Below are positions 1 through 5,253 of a stretch of 6,325 nt of DNA, one piece after another. Every line of letters begins with the position of its first letter. Within the stretch, counting starts at the first letter, position 1. Below the pieces are notes generated by a model that was given only the letters and a program-made list of their open reading frames with translations, had not been told where the DNA came from and ran no database searches. The DNA comes from an uncultured Clostridia bacterium (GTDB lineage: Bacteria; Bacillota_A; Clostridia; Oscillospirales; Oscillospiraceae). The DNA is taken from the NCBI GenBank assembly GCA_947167435.1, contig CAMVIC010000095.1:1-6325 (forward strand), in the 5' to 3' direction. The translations under genes were made by a program, and so were the position numbers.

Positions 1-11
1 GGGATTTCGTT

Positions 12-479
12 TTACTCTTTCCAGAGGATCTTGAACACGACCTTGGTGACCGCGCTCTTCTCCCCTGCCTGCATCTTGACCCGGTGGGCATCCTCGGGGA
101 AGGCCACCAGGAAGGTGCCGGGCTTCAGGATGATGCTCTGCTTTTCACGGGCTTCGCCCTCATAGGCATAGAAGTCGCCCGCCTCGTTGCTCTTGCCCAG
201 GTTCAGTGCCAGGTCCGCCGGGTGGGCAATGTCCATTCTCTCCACGCCGGTGAGGGGCACATGGATATCCAGATAGCGGCGGTGAGACTCGAAAAAGGTC
301 TCTTCCTCGGGCAGGGTGTCGAACAGGTTCAGCGTAGCGTAGAGCCGGTTCTCGTCCATATGGACGGAGTCGGTGCCCACGGTTTTGAGGAAGTCCTCGT
401 TCAGATAGTCCAGGGCCCTGTCCAGCAGGGGGCTGATGCCGCGGTAGTTGTCTTTGTCGGAAATCTTGGCGAAAATCAT
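12..479 (-). CDS. YhcH/YjgK/YiaL family cupin protein (DUF386)
   Basis: A 155-residue protein, the usual length for this single-domain cupin family (E. coli YhcH, YiaL, TabA, EbgC). The hallmark stretch is at residues 63-74 (F-E-S-H-R-R-Y-L-D-I-H-V), and F-P-E-D-A-H is at 128-133. E64, H66, H73 and H133 are the likely metal ligands by family analogy. There is no signal peptide, so it should be cytosolic. Members are linked to sugar catabolism, and E. coli YhcH (NanQ) has been described as a sialic-acid anomerase; the substrate here is unknown. The ATG at 479 is chosen because AAAGGAAG (494-487) precedes it by 7 nt and homology begins with M-I-F. The open frame extends further upstream, but that part overlaps the GH5 gene and reads as out-of-frame translation. 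It is the third gene of the operon, 29 nt after the GH5 stop, which suggests a role in handling the sugar released by the hydrolase. Confidence 0.93.
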   Translation of the reverse strand: MIFAKISDKDNYRGISPLLDRALDYLNEDFLKTVGTDSVHMDENRLYATLNLFDTLPEEETFFESHRRYLDIHVPLTGVERMDIAHPADLALNLGKSNEAGDFYAYEGEAREKQSIILKPGTFLVAFPEDAHRVKMQAGEKSAVTKVVFKILWKE

Positions 480-508
480 GGGATATCTTCCTTTCCTGTA
501 TAATAAGA

Positions 509-1537
509 TTAATGCTTGCCGGTCAGCAGGCGGAGCATGTCCGCCCGGATGCTGTCGTAATGGGGCTCGTTGATGCCGAAATCCATGTCCTTGTAGGTCC
601 ATAGGGCATAGCCGATCTCATTCTCCTCAAAGACCGCGAGGATATCCTCCAGCCAGCGGAGGGTATCCTCCGGTGGCGCCTGGTCGATCACGCCGAACTC
701 CCCGCAGTATACGGGCACGCCCGCGGCGCGGGCGGCCTCCACCGCCTCCTGAACCGCCCGGCGGAGGAACGGTCTGCCCATCTCTTCCTCGCCGCTCTCT
801 TCCACGCCCTGTACATGGTCCCGGATGAAGTCGGAGCGCTGTCGATAGGCCTCCATGCTGTCCGGGTAGGCCATCTCCAGGTCCTGGGGCAGCCCCGGCA
901 GCCAGTATGCCTTCTGGTGAGTGAAGACCAGAGGCTCGTACATGTGAAACGTGTAAATGACGTTCCGGTCTGTGGGCGGCGTCAGCAGCTTGAGGGTGCG
1001 GGGGCTGTTCCAGCGGATGCCGCCGTAGACCACCGTGGTCTCCGGCGCATAGCGGCGGATCTCCGCCAGGGTCTCCTGTACCAGGCTGTCCCAGGGGCCG
1101 GCGTTCTCCGGCTCCGCCACCTCGTTGAGAAGCTCCAGCGCCACGTGGCTCCTGCCGCCGTAGCGGCGGGCAAGCCAGCCCCAAAGGGCAAGAAAGCGCT
1201 GCCGCAGGGAAGGCGTGGCAAAGAGATTGTTCTTCGCGGCGTCGCCGGCGTTATTGAAATCATAGCCCGGCGCCTTGTGCAGATCCAGAATCAGGTTCAG
1301 CCCCGACTGCTCACACCAGTCCACCAGCGCGTCCACCAGGGCCACACCCTCGGGAAACTCGCTGCCGTCCTCCCGCTGCAGCACCTCATAGTCGATGGGT
1401 ACCCGCACATGGTCAAAGCCCCAGGCCGCCAGCGTCCGGATATCCTCCCGGCCCAGAAAGCTGCGGTAGTGCTCCAGCGTATAACTCTTGCACTGGCTGA
1501 ACCAGCCGCCCAGATTGATGCCCCGTTTGAGTTTCAT
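509..1537 (-). CDS. GH5 (cellulase-family) glycoside hydrolase, cytosolic
   Basis: A 342-residue (beta/alpha)8-barrel glycosidase of clan GH-A. It opens with R-G-I-N-L-G-G-W (5-12), the usual GH5 strand 1 motif. Further family landmarks are H-V-R-V-P (43-47), D-L-H-K-A-P-G (85-91), L-L-N-E (136-139) with E139 as predicted acid/base, F-H-M-Y-E-P (197-202), C-G-E-F-G (278-282) with E280 as predicted nucleophile, and A-L-W-T-Y-K-D (311-317). All catalytic residues are present, so it should be an active retaining beta-glycosidase. There is no signal peptide, carbohydrate-binding module or dockerin, so it probably acts on imported oligosaccharides. The specificity (beta-glucan, beta-mannan or another glycoside) and the GH5 subfamily cannot be read here. 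Its ATG overlaps the upstream TGA as ATGA, implying translational coupling, and a GGGGGAG motif (1549-1543) precedes it. An exo-1,3-glucanase-like specificity is an alternative because the N-terminal motif resembles those enzymes. Confidence 0.95.
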   Translation of the reverse strand: MKLKRGINLGGWFSQCKSYTLEHYRSFLGREDIRTLAAWGFDHVRVPIDYEVLQREDGSEFPEGVALVDALVDWCEQSGLNLILDLHKAPGYDFNNAGDAAKNNLFATPSLRQRFLALWGWLARRYGGRSHVALELLNEVAEPENAGPWDSLVQETLAEIRRYAPETTVVYGGIRWNSPRTLKLLTPPTDRNVIYTFHMYEPLVFTHQKAYWLPGLPQDLEMAYPDSMEAYRQRSDFIRDHVQGVEESGEEEMGRPFLRRAVQEAVEAARAAGVPVYCGEFGVIDQAPPEDTLRWLEDILAVFEENEIGYALWTYKDMDFGINEPHYDSIRADMLRLLTGKH

Positions 1538-1884
1538 CCTCTCTCCCCCATTTTCTTTTTTGCCTTGTCGAAAAGGGCGGTGTCATATTCCCAGCCCTTG
1601 TCCAGCAGCCAGTAGCTGACCGGGTCCTCGTCGATGGGCTCCCCCTCCTCTACCGGCACGTCGGGCTTGGCGTTTCTCAGCTTCACCCGGGTCTCATAGG
1701 CCCGCAGCTCCTGCACCGTGAAGTCCAGGCCCAGCTCGGCCGCAGCGGGCAGCAGCGCATATTCCGCCACCGCCTCCCGGATTTCCAGGCTGCCGGGATA
1801 GGACGCCTCCGCGTCCATTACACGGCGGCGCAGCTCCTCGTCCGCTCTGTATCGTTCAAAGAATTTCTCCACATTCTCAATCAA
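1534..1884 (-). CDS. Nif11-like domain protein, first gene of the GH5 operon
   Basis: A 116-residue acidic protein from a TTG start. Residues 5-21 (E-K-F-F-E-R-Y with D-E-E-L-R-R-R) and 48-64 (A-A-E-L-G-L-D-F-T-V-Q-E-L-R) match the two-helix pattern of Nif11 domains, in which a short F-x-x-x-x-x-x-D-x-E-L-R helix is followed by a G-x-D-F-T-x-x-E-L helix. About 20 residues are inserted between the halves (26-46). The remaining 50 residues are unusual: an acidic Pro-rich linker (K73 to P92), then Y-W-L-L-D-K-G-W-E-Y-D and a basic tail. Nif11 domains often serve as RiPP leader peptides, but there is no GG/GA cleavage site followed by a Cys/Ser/Thr-rich core, and no modification enzyme in view, so a structural or regulatory role is as likely. 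TTG at 1884 is preferred over the in-frame GTG at 1923: GGGAGG lies 8 nt before TTG and nothing usable precedes GTG. Its stop overlaps the GH5 start. The family call is from pattern, not a profile search. Confidence 0.68.
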   Translation of the reverse strand: MIENVEKFFERYRADEELRRRVMDAEASYPGSLEIREAVAEYALLPAAAELGLDFTVQELRAYETRVKLRNAKPDVPVEEGEPIDEDPVSYWLLDKGWEYDTALFDKAKKKMGERG

Positions 1885-1892
1885 GTTCTCTT

Positions 1893-1902
1893 CCTCCCTC
1901 CC
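1893..1902 (-). promoter_or_regulatory. Strong ribosome binding site that fixes a TTG start
   Basis: On the minus strand this reads GGGAGGGAGG, ending 8 nt before TTG at 1884-1882. It lies inside the frame opened by the GTG at 1923, which has no purine-rich motif upstream. This decides the start of the Nif11-like gene and makes the initiation codon a rare one. Confidence 0.75.
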
Positions 1903-1924
1903 GCTCGGAGACTGTCTGAGCACA

Positions 1925-1963
1925 CATATGGATTCGGCAATCAGACATTGCCGAATTCATGTG
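1925..1963. repeat. Long inverted repeat in the operon leader
   Basis: The arms at 1932-1941 (ATTCGGCAAT) and 1947-1956 (ATTGCCGAAT) are perfect 10-bp complements around a 5-nt spacer (CAGAC). The match extends to 17-bp arms (1925-1941 and 1947-1963) with two imperfect positions. Those two positions are G-U wobbles if the plus strand is transcribed and A-C mismatches if the minus strand is. It starts about 16 nt after the predicted start of the minus operon transcript. It may be an operator for a dimeric repressor, a 5' mRNA-stabilising hairpin, or a remnant of a small mobile repeat. Confidence 0.8.
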
Positions 1964-1985
1964 GCCAAGTTTTGCTGTCAGAGTA

Positions 1986-2014
1986 ATAATATCCGAAAAA
2001 ATCCCTTCCGTCAA
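1986..2014 (-). promoter_or_regulatory. Sigma-70/A-type promoter of the Nif11-GH5-YhcH operon
   Basis: On the minus strand, TTGACG (2014-2009) and TATTAT (1991-1986) are separated by exactly 17 bp; each hexamer matches the consensus at five of six bases. Transcription would start near 1979, giving a leader of about 95 nt before the TTG start. No other similarly good pair was found upstream of the operon. Confidence 0.72.
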
Positions 2015-2028
2015 TTGCCGTCGGAAGG
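2004..2028. promoter_or_regulatory. Dyad overlapping the minus promoter, candidate operator or terminator-like hairpin
   Basis: CCTTCCG (2004-2010) and CGGAAGG (2022-2028) are perfect 7-bp complements around 11 nt that include the palindrome CAATTG (2012-2017). The element covers the -35 box of the leftward promoter and sits 7 bp from the -35 of the rightward one, a natural position for a regulator of both. Read on the minus strand, the hairpin is followed by GATTTTTTC, so it could also terminate a leftward transcript coming from further right. Confidence 0.5.
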
Positions 2029-2035
2029 TTTGAAG

Positions 2036-2064
2036 TTGCGCGTCCGGGTTTTTTCGTTTACAAT
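2036..2064 (+). promoter_or_regulatory. Promoter of the endonuclease gene
   Basis: TTGCGC (2036-2041) and TACAAT (2059-2064) are spaced by 17 bp. The -10 matches consensus at five of six bases; the -35 keeps only the TTG. Transcription would start near 2071, leaving a leader of about 38 nt. It is divergent from and close to the promoter at 2014-1986. Confidence 0.6.
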
Positions 2065-2073
2065 AGGGGAAAG

Positions 2074-2094
2074 CGCCGATGTGAAAGGTCGGCG
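2074..2094 (+). promoter_or_regulatory. Small leader hairpin before the endonuclease
   Basis: CGCCGA (2074-2079) and TCGGCG (2089-2094) form a perfect 6-bp GC-rich stem with a 9-nt loop at the very start of the predicted transcript. It ends 4 nt before the GGAG ribosome binding site (2099-2102), so it could stabilise the 5' end or modulate ribosome access. Too small to assign to a riboswitch class. Confidence 0.4.
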
Positions 2095-2108
2095 AAACGG
2101 AGTGGACT

Positions 2109-2972
2109 ATGAGAAAGTTTTTTCACAGACTGAAGATTATTTCCCGCATCCTGATCCTTCTGGTGGCGGCGGGCGTGCTGTTGGTGTACAAGCCGGACGT
2201 GGTGGAGCGGTACCTGCACTTCAACCCCAGCGGCTTTGTGGAAAAGTACCTGCATTTCAGGCCCGCGGACGCACTGCAGCAGCTGCTGAACCGGGACAAT
2301 TCCGCCGAACCCGCCTCCGTCACGGCGCCGCCCCTGACATTGGAGCTGTACCCGGCGGGGAGCATCCCCACCACGCCGATCAGCATCCCGGCCTATACCG
2401 GAGAGCTCTATACCCTGCTCAGCGGCAACGTACCCGGCTTCGGCCTGGAAGGCCTCAGTTATCAGGGCAGCTATGCCCATTACAGCGAGCTGGACACCCT
2501 GGGCCGCGCCGGCCCCGCCATGGCCTGCCTGGGCCGGGAGGATCTGCCCAGTCTGGACCGGGGAGAGCTCTCTTCGGAGCTGAAGCCCTCCGGCTGGCAC
2601 AACGCCCGCTATGACCAGCTGATCGAGGATCATTTTCTCTATAACCGCTGCCACATTCTGGGCTACCAGCTCAGCGGCGACAGCGGGGATATCCACAATC
2701 TGTTCACCGGCACCGACTATCTGAACAAGCAGGGCATGCTGCCCTATGAAAACCAGGTGGCCCAGTATCTGCGCCAGAGCAAGAACCACGTGCTCTATCG
2801 GGTGACGCCCCGCTATGCGGGGGACGAGCTGGTCTGCCGGGGCGTGGAGATGGAGGCCTGGTCCCTGGAGGACCGGGGCCGGAGTCTCTGCTTCCATGTT
2901 TTCGTCCACAACGTTCAGCCCGGCGTCGTCATCGATTACGCCACCGGCGAGAGCCGGGCGGCAACCGGGTGA
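2109..2972 (+). CDS. Membrane-anchored DNA/RNA non-specific endonuclease (EndA/NucA-like)
   Basis: A 287-residue nuclease of the beta-beta-alpha-metal superfamily. Residues 1-9 are basic and 10-26 hydrophobic (I-I-S-R-I-L-I-L-L-V and on), a signal anchor that places the catalytic part outside the membrane. The family landmarks begin at I-P-A-Y-T-G-E-L-Y (93-101). N-R-C-H-I-L-G-Y-Q-L (179-188) contains the general-base H182; it corresponds to the DRGH motif, and the NRCH form is usual in clostridial relatives. N-L-F-T-G-T-D-Y-L-N (197-206) with G-M-L-P-Y-E-N (209-215) supplies the likely metal-binding Asn. N-V-Q-P-G-V-V-I-D-Y-A-T-G (268-280) closes the domain. Relatives degrade extracellular DNA or process it during uptake; no competence genes are in view, so nutrient scavenging is equally possible. 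The ATG is supported by GGAG 6 nt upstream. The neck region carries a 12-residue duplication (V-E-R-Y-L-H-F-N-P then V-E-K-Y-L-H-F-R-P). Confidence 0.92.
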   Translation: MRKFFHRLKIISRILILLVAAGVLLVYKPDVVERYLHFNPSGFVEKYLHFRPADALQQLLNRDNSAEPASVTAPPLTLELYPAGSIPTTPISIPAYTGELYTLLSGNVPGFGLEGLSYQGSYAHYSELDTLGRAGPAMACLGREDLPSLDRGELSSELKPSGWHNARYDQLIEDHFLYNRCHILGYQLSGDSGDIHNLFTGTDYLNKQGMLPYENQVAQYLRQSKNHVLYRVTPRYAGDELVCRGVEMEAWSLEDRGRSLCFHVFVHNVQPGVVIDYATGESRAATG

Positions 2973-3028
2973 CCCGCTCCTTGTATGATCTTATGAAATA
3001 TTAAGTGGTATTATTCCGGAGCGGAGCA

Positions 3029-3034
3029 TATAAT
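3029..3034 (+). promoter_or_regulatory. Candidate -10 box for the lipoprotein gene
   Basis: A perfect TATAAT 35 nt before the ATG at 3069, giving a leader of about 28 nt. No convincing -35 hexamer lies 16-18 bp upstream (TGGTAT at 17 bp) and there is no TGn extension, so it may need an activator or be weak. No terminator separates it from the nuclease gene, so read-through from upstream is possible. Confidence 0.45.
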
Positions 3035-3068
3035 AGGCTCATCCCCATACGGCTGAAAGGATTGCGAA

Positions 3069-4403
3069 ATGAAAAAGAAACTGTTTTTGTTCATTTGTCT
3101 GACGCTGGCCCTGGTGCTGCTGAGCGCCTGCTCGGTCCGCCGGACTCAGCCCGCGGCGGTCACGGTCGCCCCGGCGCAAACCGCCGCCCCTGCCGTAACT
3201 CCCGCCCCCACGCCCGTGCCGGTGGCCACGCCCGTGATTGTAAGCACCCCCGTGCCTACCCCGGTACAGGCCCCCGTGCCCACCCCGGTCCCCACGCCGG
3301 TGCCCACGCCCAGACCCACCCCGGTGCCCGCCCCGGCGGCCACGGTGCGGCCCGCGGCCTCCAATCTGCCCGTGGTTCTGAAAGATCCCACCGGCGAGAC
3401 CGTGGCGGTGGGCGGCAAGTGCCAGTTTGTCACCCGCTATGAAAACGCCAAGTGGGCCGAATGGCACTTTGTAAGTCCCGACGGCACCCGGGACCTGGAC
3501 TATCTGCAGGCCCAGAAGGAATTTCCCACCCTGACCATCGTCAACGGCTACGCCAAGGACATGACGCTGGAGAACATCCCCGCCGCGCTGGGCGGCTGGA
3601 AGGTATACTGCCTCTTCTCCAACGACTCCGGCTCGGTCAGAACCGGGACGGCGCTGATTTCGGTGCAGACTTCCTCCGTCCCCGGCACCCCGGCAACCCC
3701 CGCTCCCGCGGGCAATCTCCCCGTGATTCTGAAGGACCCCGGCAGTGAAACCGTGGCGGCAGGCGGCAGCTGCCAGTTCGTCACCCGCTACAGCAACGCC
3801 ACCATCGCCGAGTGGCATTTCCTGAATCCGGACGGCAGCCGGGACCTGGATTACCTGCAGGCTCAGAATGAATTTGCCGGTCTGAAGGTCATCGGCGGCA
3901 ACACCAAGGACATGACGCTGCAGAGTATTCCCGCTTCTCTGAACGGTTGGCGGGTATACTGCCGCTTCTATAACAACGCCGGCTCCGTCAACACCGGCAC
4001 CGCCTTCATCACGGTCACCGGCCAGGGAAGCCCCGCCGGTCAGGGACCCGCAAATGTTGTGATCGAGCAGCCGCGCGGCTTTGAAGGCCGCTGGGCGGAG
4101 GAGACCGCCGGCCGCTGCCAGCTGGACATGAGCTATCGGGCCGAGGGCAGCGTAAACGTGACAATCACCTGGTCCAACTCCGCCTGGCAGCGTTCCTGCT
4201 GGGCCATGACCGCAGACGTTTACCGCAACGACATCATGATCTACGAGGACGGTCACCACTGGGTTGAGACCTTCACCGACGAGAACAGCTCCATGATCAC
4301 CGACGAAACCTTCGGGGAAACCGGCAGCTTCTATTTCGAGAACGGCAAGCTCCACTGGTATGACGATCAGACCCAGCGGGACACCGTGTTTATCCCGGCC
4401 TGA
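3069..4403 (+). CDS. Lipoprotein with Pro/Thr stalk, two Ig-like domains and a novel C-terminal domain
   Basis: A 444-residue surface lipoprotein. Residues 1-20 form a lipoprotein signal peptide (M-K-K-K, hydrophobic core) ending in the lipobox L-S-A-C, with C21 as lipidation site. Residues 44-90 are a low-complexity T-P-V-P stalk, long enough to lift the rest off the membrane. Two tandem domains follow (99-200 and 216-317), equal in length with no gaps and 69 of 102 residues identical. Each has the Ig pattern of paired Cys 63 residues apart (C118/C181 and C235/C298), a core Trp in A-E-W-H-F, and a G-W-x-V-Y-C ending. Residues 330-444 form a third unit rich in Trp and Tyr with C350 and C377; I do not recognise its family, but a small beta-barrel is plausible. 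No catalytic motif is seen, so adhesion or ligand binding is the best guess. The start is supported by AAAGGA 7 nt upstream. It ends before a strong terminator. Confidence 0.88.
   Translation: MKKKLFLFICLTLALVLLSACSVRRTQPAAVTVAPAQTAAPAVTPAPTPVPVATPVIVSTPVPTPVQAPVPTPVPTPVPTPRPTPVPAPAATVRPAASNLPVVLKDPTGETVAVGGKCQFVTRYENAKWAEWHFVSPDGTRDLDYLQAQKEFPTLTIVNGYAKDMTLENIPAALGGWKVYCLFSNDSGSVRTGTALISVQTSSVPGTPATPAPAGNLPVILKDPGSETVAAGGSCQFVTRYSNATIAEWHFLNPDGSRDLDYLQAQNEFAGLKVIGGNTKDMTLQSIPASLNGWRVYCRFYNNAGSVNTGTAFITVTGQGSPAGQGPANVVIEQPRGFEGRWAEETAGRCQLDMSYRAEGSVNVTITWSNSAWQRSCWAMTADVYRNDIMIYEDGHHWVETFTDENSSMITDETFGETGSFYFENGKLHWYDDQTQRDTVFIPA
3198..3338 (+). repeat. Low-complexity TPVP-coding repeat
   Basis: About 47 codons read as variations of T-P-V-P, with a clear local 12-nt period (CCCACGCCGGTG-like units) around 3280-3320. 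The repeat codes for the extended stalk of the lipoprotein. Such tracts can change in length by replication slippage in 12-nt steps without breaking the frame. Confidence 0.8.
3363..4019 (+). repeat. Tandem intragenic duplication of an Ig-like domain
   Basis: Two 306-bp units (3363-3668 and 3714-4019) are offset by 351 bp and code for domains with 69 of 102 residues identical by hand alignment without gaps. The 15-residue linker between them (T-S-S-V-P-G-T-P-A-T-P-A-P-A-G) is Pro/Thr-rich, like the stalk. Confidence 0.9.
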
Positions 4404-4428
4404 TTCTCCGTTTAACCTGTGCATCCAT

Positions 4429-4462
4429 ATACGCTCCGGGTGAATCCTCACCCGGAGCGTAT
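4429..4462 (+). terminator. Intrinsic terminator after the lipoprotein gene
   Basis: A perfect 15-bp stem (13 bp of ACGCTCCGGGTGA with its complement, plus two flanking A-T pairs) closes a 4-nt loop (ATCC), beginning 25 nt after the stop. It is followed by a T-rich but interrupted stretch to 4481. The stem alone is very stable, so termination or mRNA 3'-end protection is likely. Confidence 0.8.
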
Positions 4463-4479
4463 TCCTGTTTGATTTTCTC

Positions 4480-4508
4480 TTGCCTGCCGGCCGCCGGGGC
4501 GGTATAAT
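4480..4508 (+). promoter_or_regulatory. Promoter of the lyxose isomerase gene
   Basis: TTGCCT (4480-4485) and a perfect TATAAT (4503-4508) are separated by 17 bp. Transcription would begin near 4515, about 26 nt before the ATG. The pair lies directly downstream of the terminator, so the isomerase has its own transcription unit. No operator-like dyad is seen between promoter and gene. Confidence 0.75.
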
Positions 4509-4540
4509 ACAGTCAGAATGAGCAAAGAGAGGCGAACAGG

Positions 4541-5230
4541 ATGAAACGTTCGGAAATCAACCGCGCCCTGCGGGAGCTGGAGGCCATGTGCGAGAAGGAG
4601 CACTGCTATCTGCCCCCCTTCTGCCGCTTCACGCCCGAGCAGTGGCAGCACGTCGGCCACGAGTACGACGAGGTCCGCGACTGTATGCTGGGCTGGGACA
4701 TCACCGATTACGGCAAGGGTGACTTTGACCACTTCGGCTTTTCCCTTATCACCATCCGCAACGGCAACCGCGCCATGGCGGACAAATATCCCAAGGTCTA
4801 TGCGGAAAAGCTGCTGTATCTGAAAGAGGGGCAGTACGCCCCCAACCATTTTCACTGGTACAAAACCGAGGATATCATCAACCGGGGCGGCGGCAACGTG
4901 CTCATCCGGGTGTACAACAGTCTGCCCGACGAGGAGATCGACTATGAATCCCCCGTCACCGTCCACACCGACGGCCGGACCTACACCGTTCCCGCCGGGA
5001 CCCAGATCCGCCTGACCCCGGGCGAGAGCATCCACGTGCAGCAGTACCTGTACCACGACTTCTCCGTGGAGCCAGGTACCGGACCCGTCCTGCTGGGCGA
5101 GGTCAGCCAGTGCAACGACGACAACACCGACAACCGCTTCAATCCCCCGGTGGGCCGCTTCCCGGAAATTGAGGAGGACGAGCCCCCCTACCGCCTGCTC
5201 TGCAACGAATACCCGCCCGCGAAGGACTAA
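4541..5230 (+). CDS. D-lyxose/D-mannose family sugar isomerase (cupin type)
   Basis: A 229-residue cytosolic metal-dependent aldose-ketose isomerase, full length for the bacterial D-lyxose ketol-isomerase family (EC 5.3.1.15), which interconverts D-lyxose and D-xylulose and often D-mannose and D-fructose. The core signature N-H-F-H-W-Y-K-T-E-D-I-I-N-R-G-G-G (102-118) supplies H103, H105 and E110. H172 in Y-L-Y-H-D-F completes the expected His-His-Glu-His metal site. G-E-V-S-Q-C-N-D-D-N-T-D-N (186-198) is the other conserved block. All expected residues are intact. The ATG has GAGAGG 8 nt upstream. It is a single-gene transcription unit with its own promoter and a terminator on either side; no kinase, transporter or regulator adjoins it, so its substrate cannot be deduced from context. 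Lyxose versus mannose preference is not readable from the sequence. Confidence 0.93.
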   Translation: MKRSEINRALRELEAMCEKEHCYLPPFCRFTPEQWQHVGHEYDEVRDCMLGWDITDYGKGDFDHFGFSLITIRNGNRAMADKYPKVYAEKLLYLKEGQYAPNHFHWYKTEDIINRGGGNVLIRVYNSLPDEEIDYESPVTVHTDGRTYTVPAGTQIRLTPGESIHVQQYLYHDFSVEPGTGPVLLGEVSQCNDDNTDNRFNPPVGRFPEIEEDEPPYRLLCNEYPPAKD

Positions 5231-5253
5231 TCTTTATATATGTATGAATGACT

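Noticed and set aside
499..504. TATAAT on the plus strand between the YhcH and GH5 genes
   Set aside because: No -35 element lies 16-18 bp upstream, and it would drive only antisense transcription into the GH5 gene.
815..1615. 266-codon open frame on the plus strand opposite the GH5 gene
   Set aside because: It is antisense to a gene with a complete set of GH5 catalytic motifs; its translation has no recognisable domain and it has no ribosome binding site. Long antisense frames are expected in GC-rich coding DNA.
1534..1884. RiPP precursor peptide
   Set aside because: The Nif11-like part suggested it, but there is no GG/GA cleavage motif, no core rich in Cys, Ser or Thr, and no lanthipeptide synthetase, radical SAM, cyclodehydratase or peptidase-transporter gene in the window.
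1928..2614. 228-codon plus-strand frame overlapping the nuclease start
   Set aside because: It is the nuclease region read in another frame, becoming Arg/Pro/Gly-rich after residue 70, and starts inside the inverted repeat with no ribosome binding site.
2643..2672. NRCH instead of DRGH in the nuclease active site as a possible loss of function
   Set aside because: The catalytic His is kept, and NRCH followed by I/L-I/L-G-Y-Q-L is, to my knowledge, the normal form in clostridial relatives.
2058..2909. 283-codon minus-strand frame across the nuclease
   Set aside because: It is antisense to clear nuclease motifs and has low-complexity Gln/Ala/Val composition typical of a shadow frame.
2974..3024. 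CCGCTCC and GGAGCGG dyad as a terminator of the nuclease gene
   Set aside because: The arms are separated by 37 AT-rich bases and not followed by a T tract, so it is unlikely to terminate and may be chance.
3039..4451. 470-codon open frame on the minus strand
   Set aside because: It covers the lipoprotein gene in antisense, its Gly/Val/His-rich sequence reflects the reverse complement of Pro/Thr and GC-rich codons, and its start falls inside the terminator hairpin.
4448..5056. 202-codon minus-strand frame across the isomerase
   Set aside because: It is antisense to an intact isomerase with its full metal site, and runs into the terminator.
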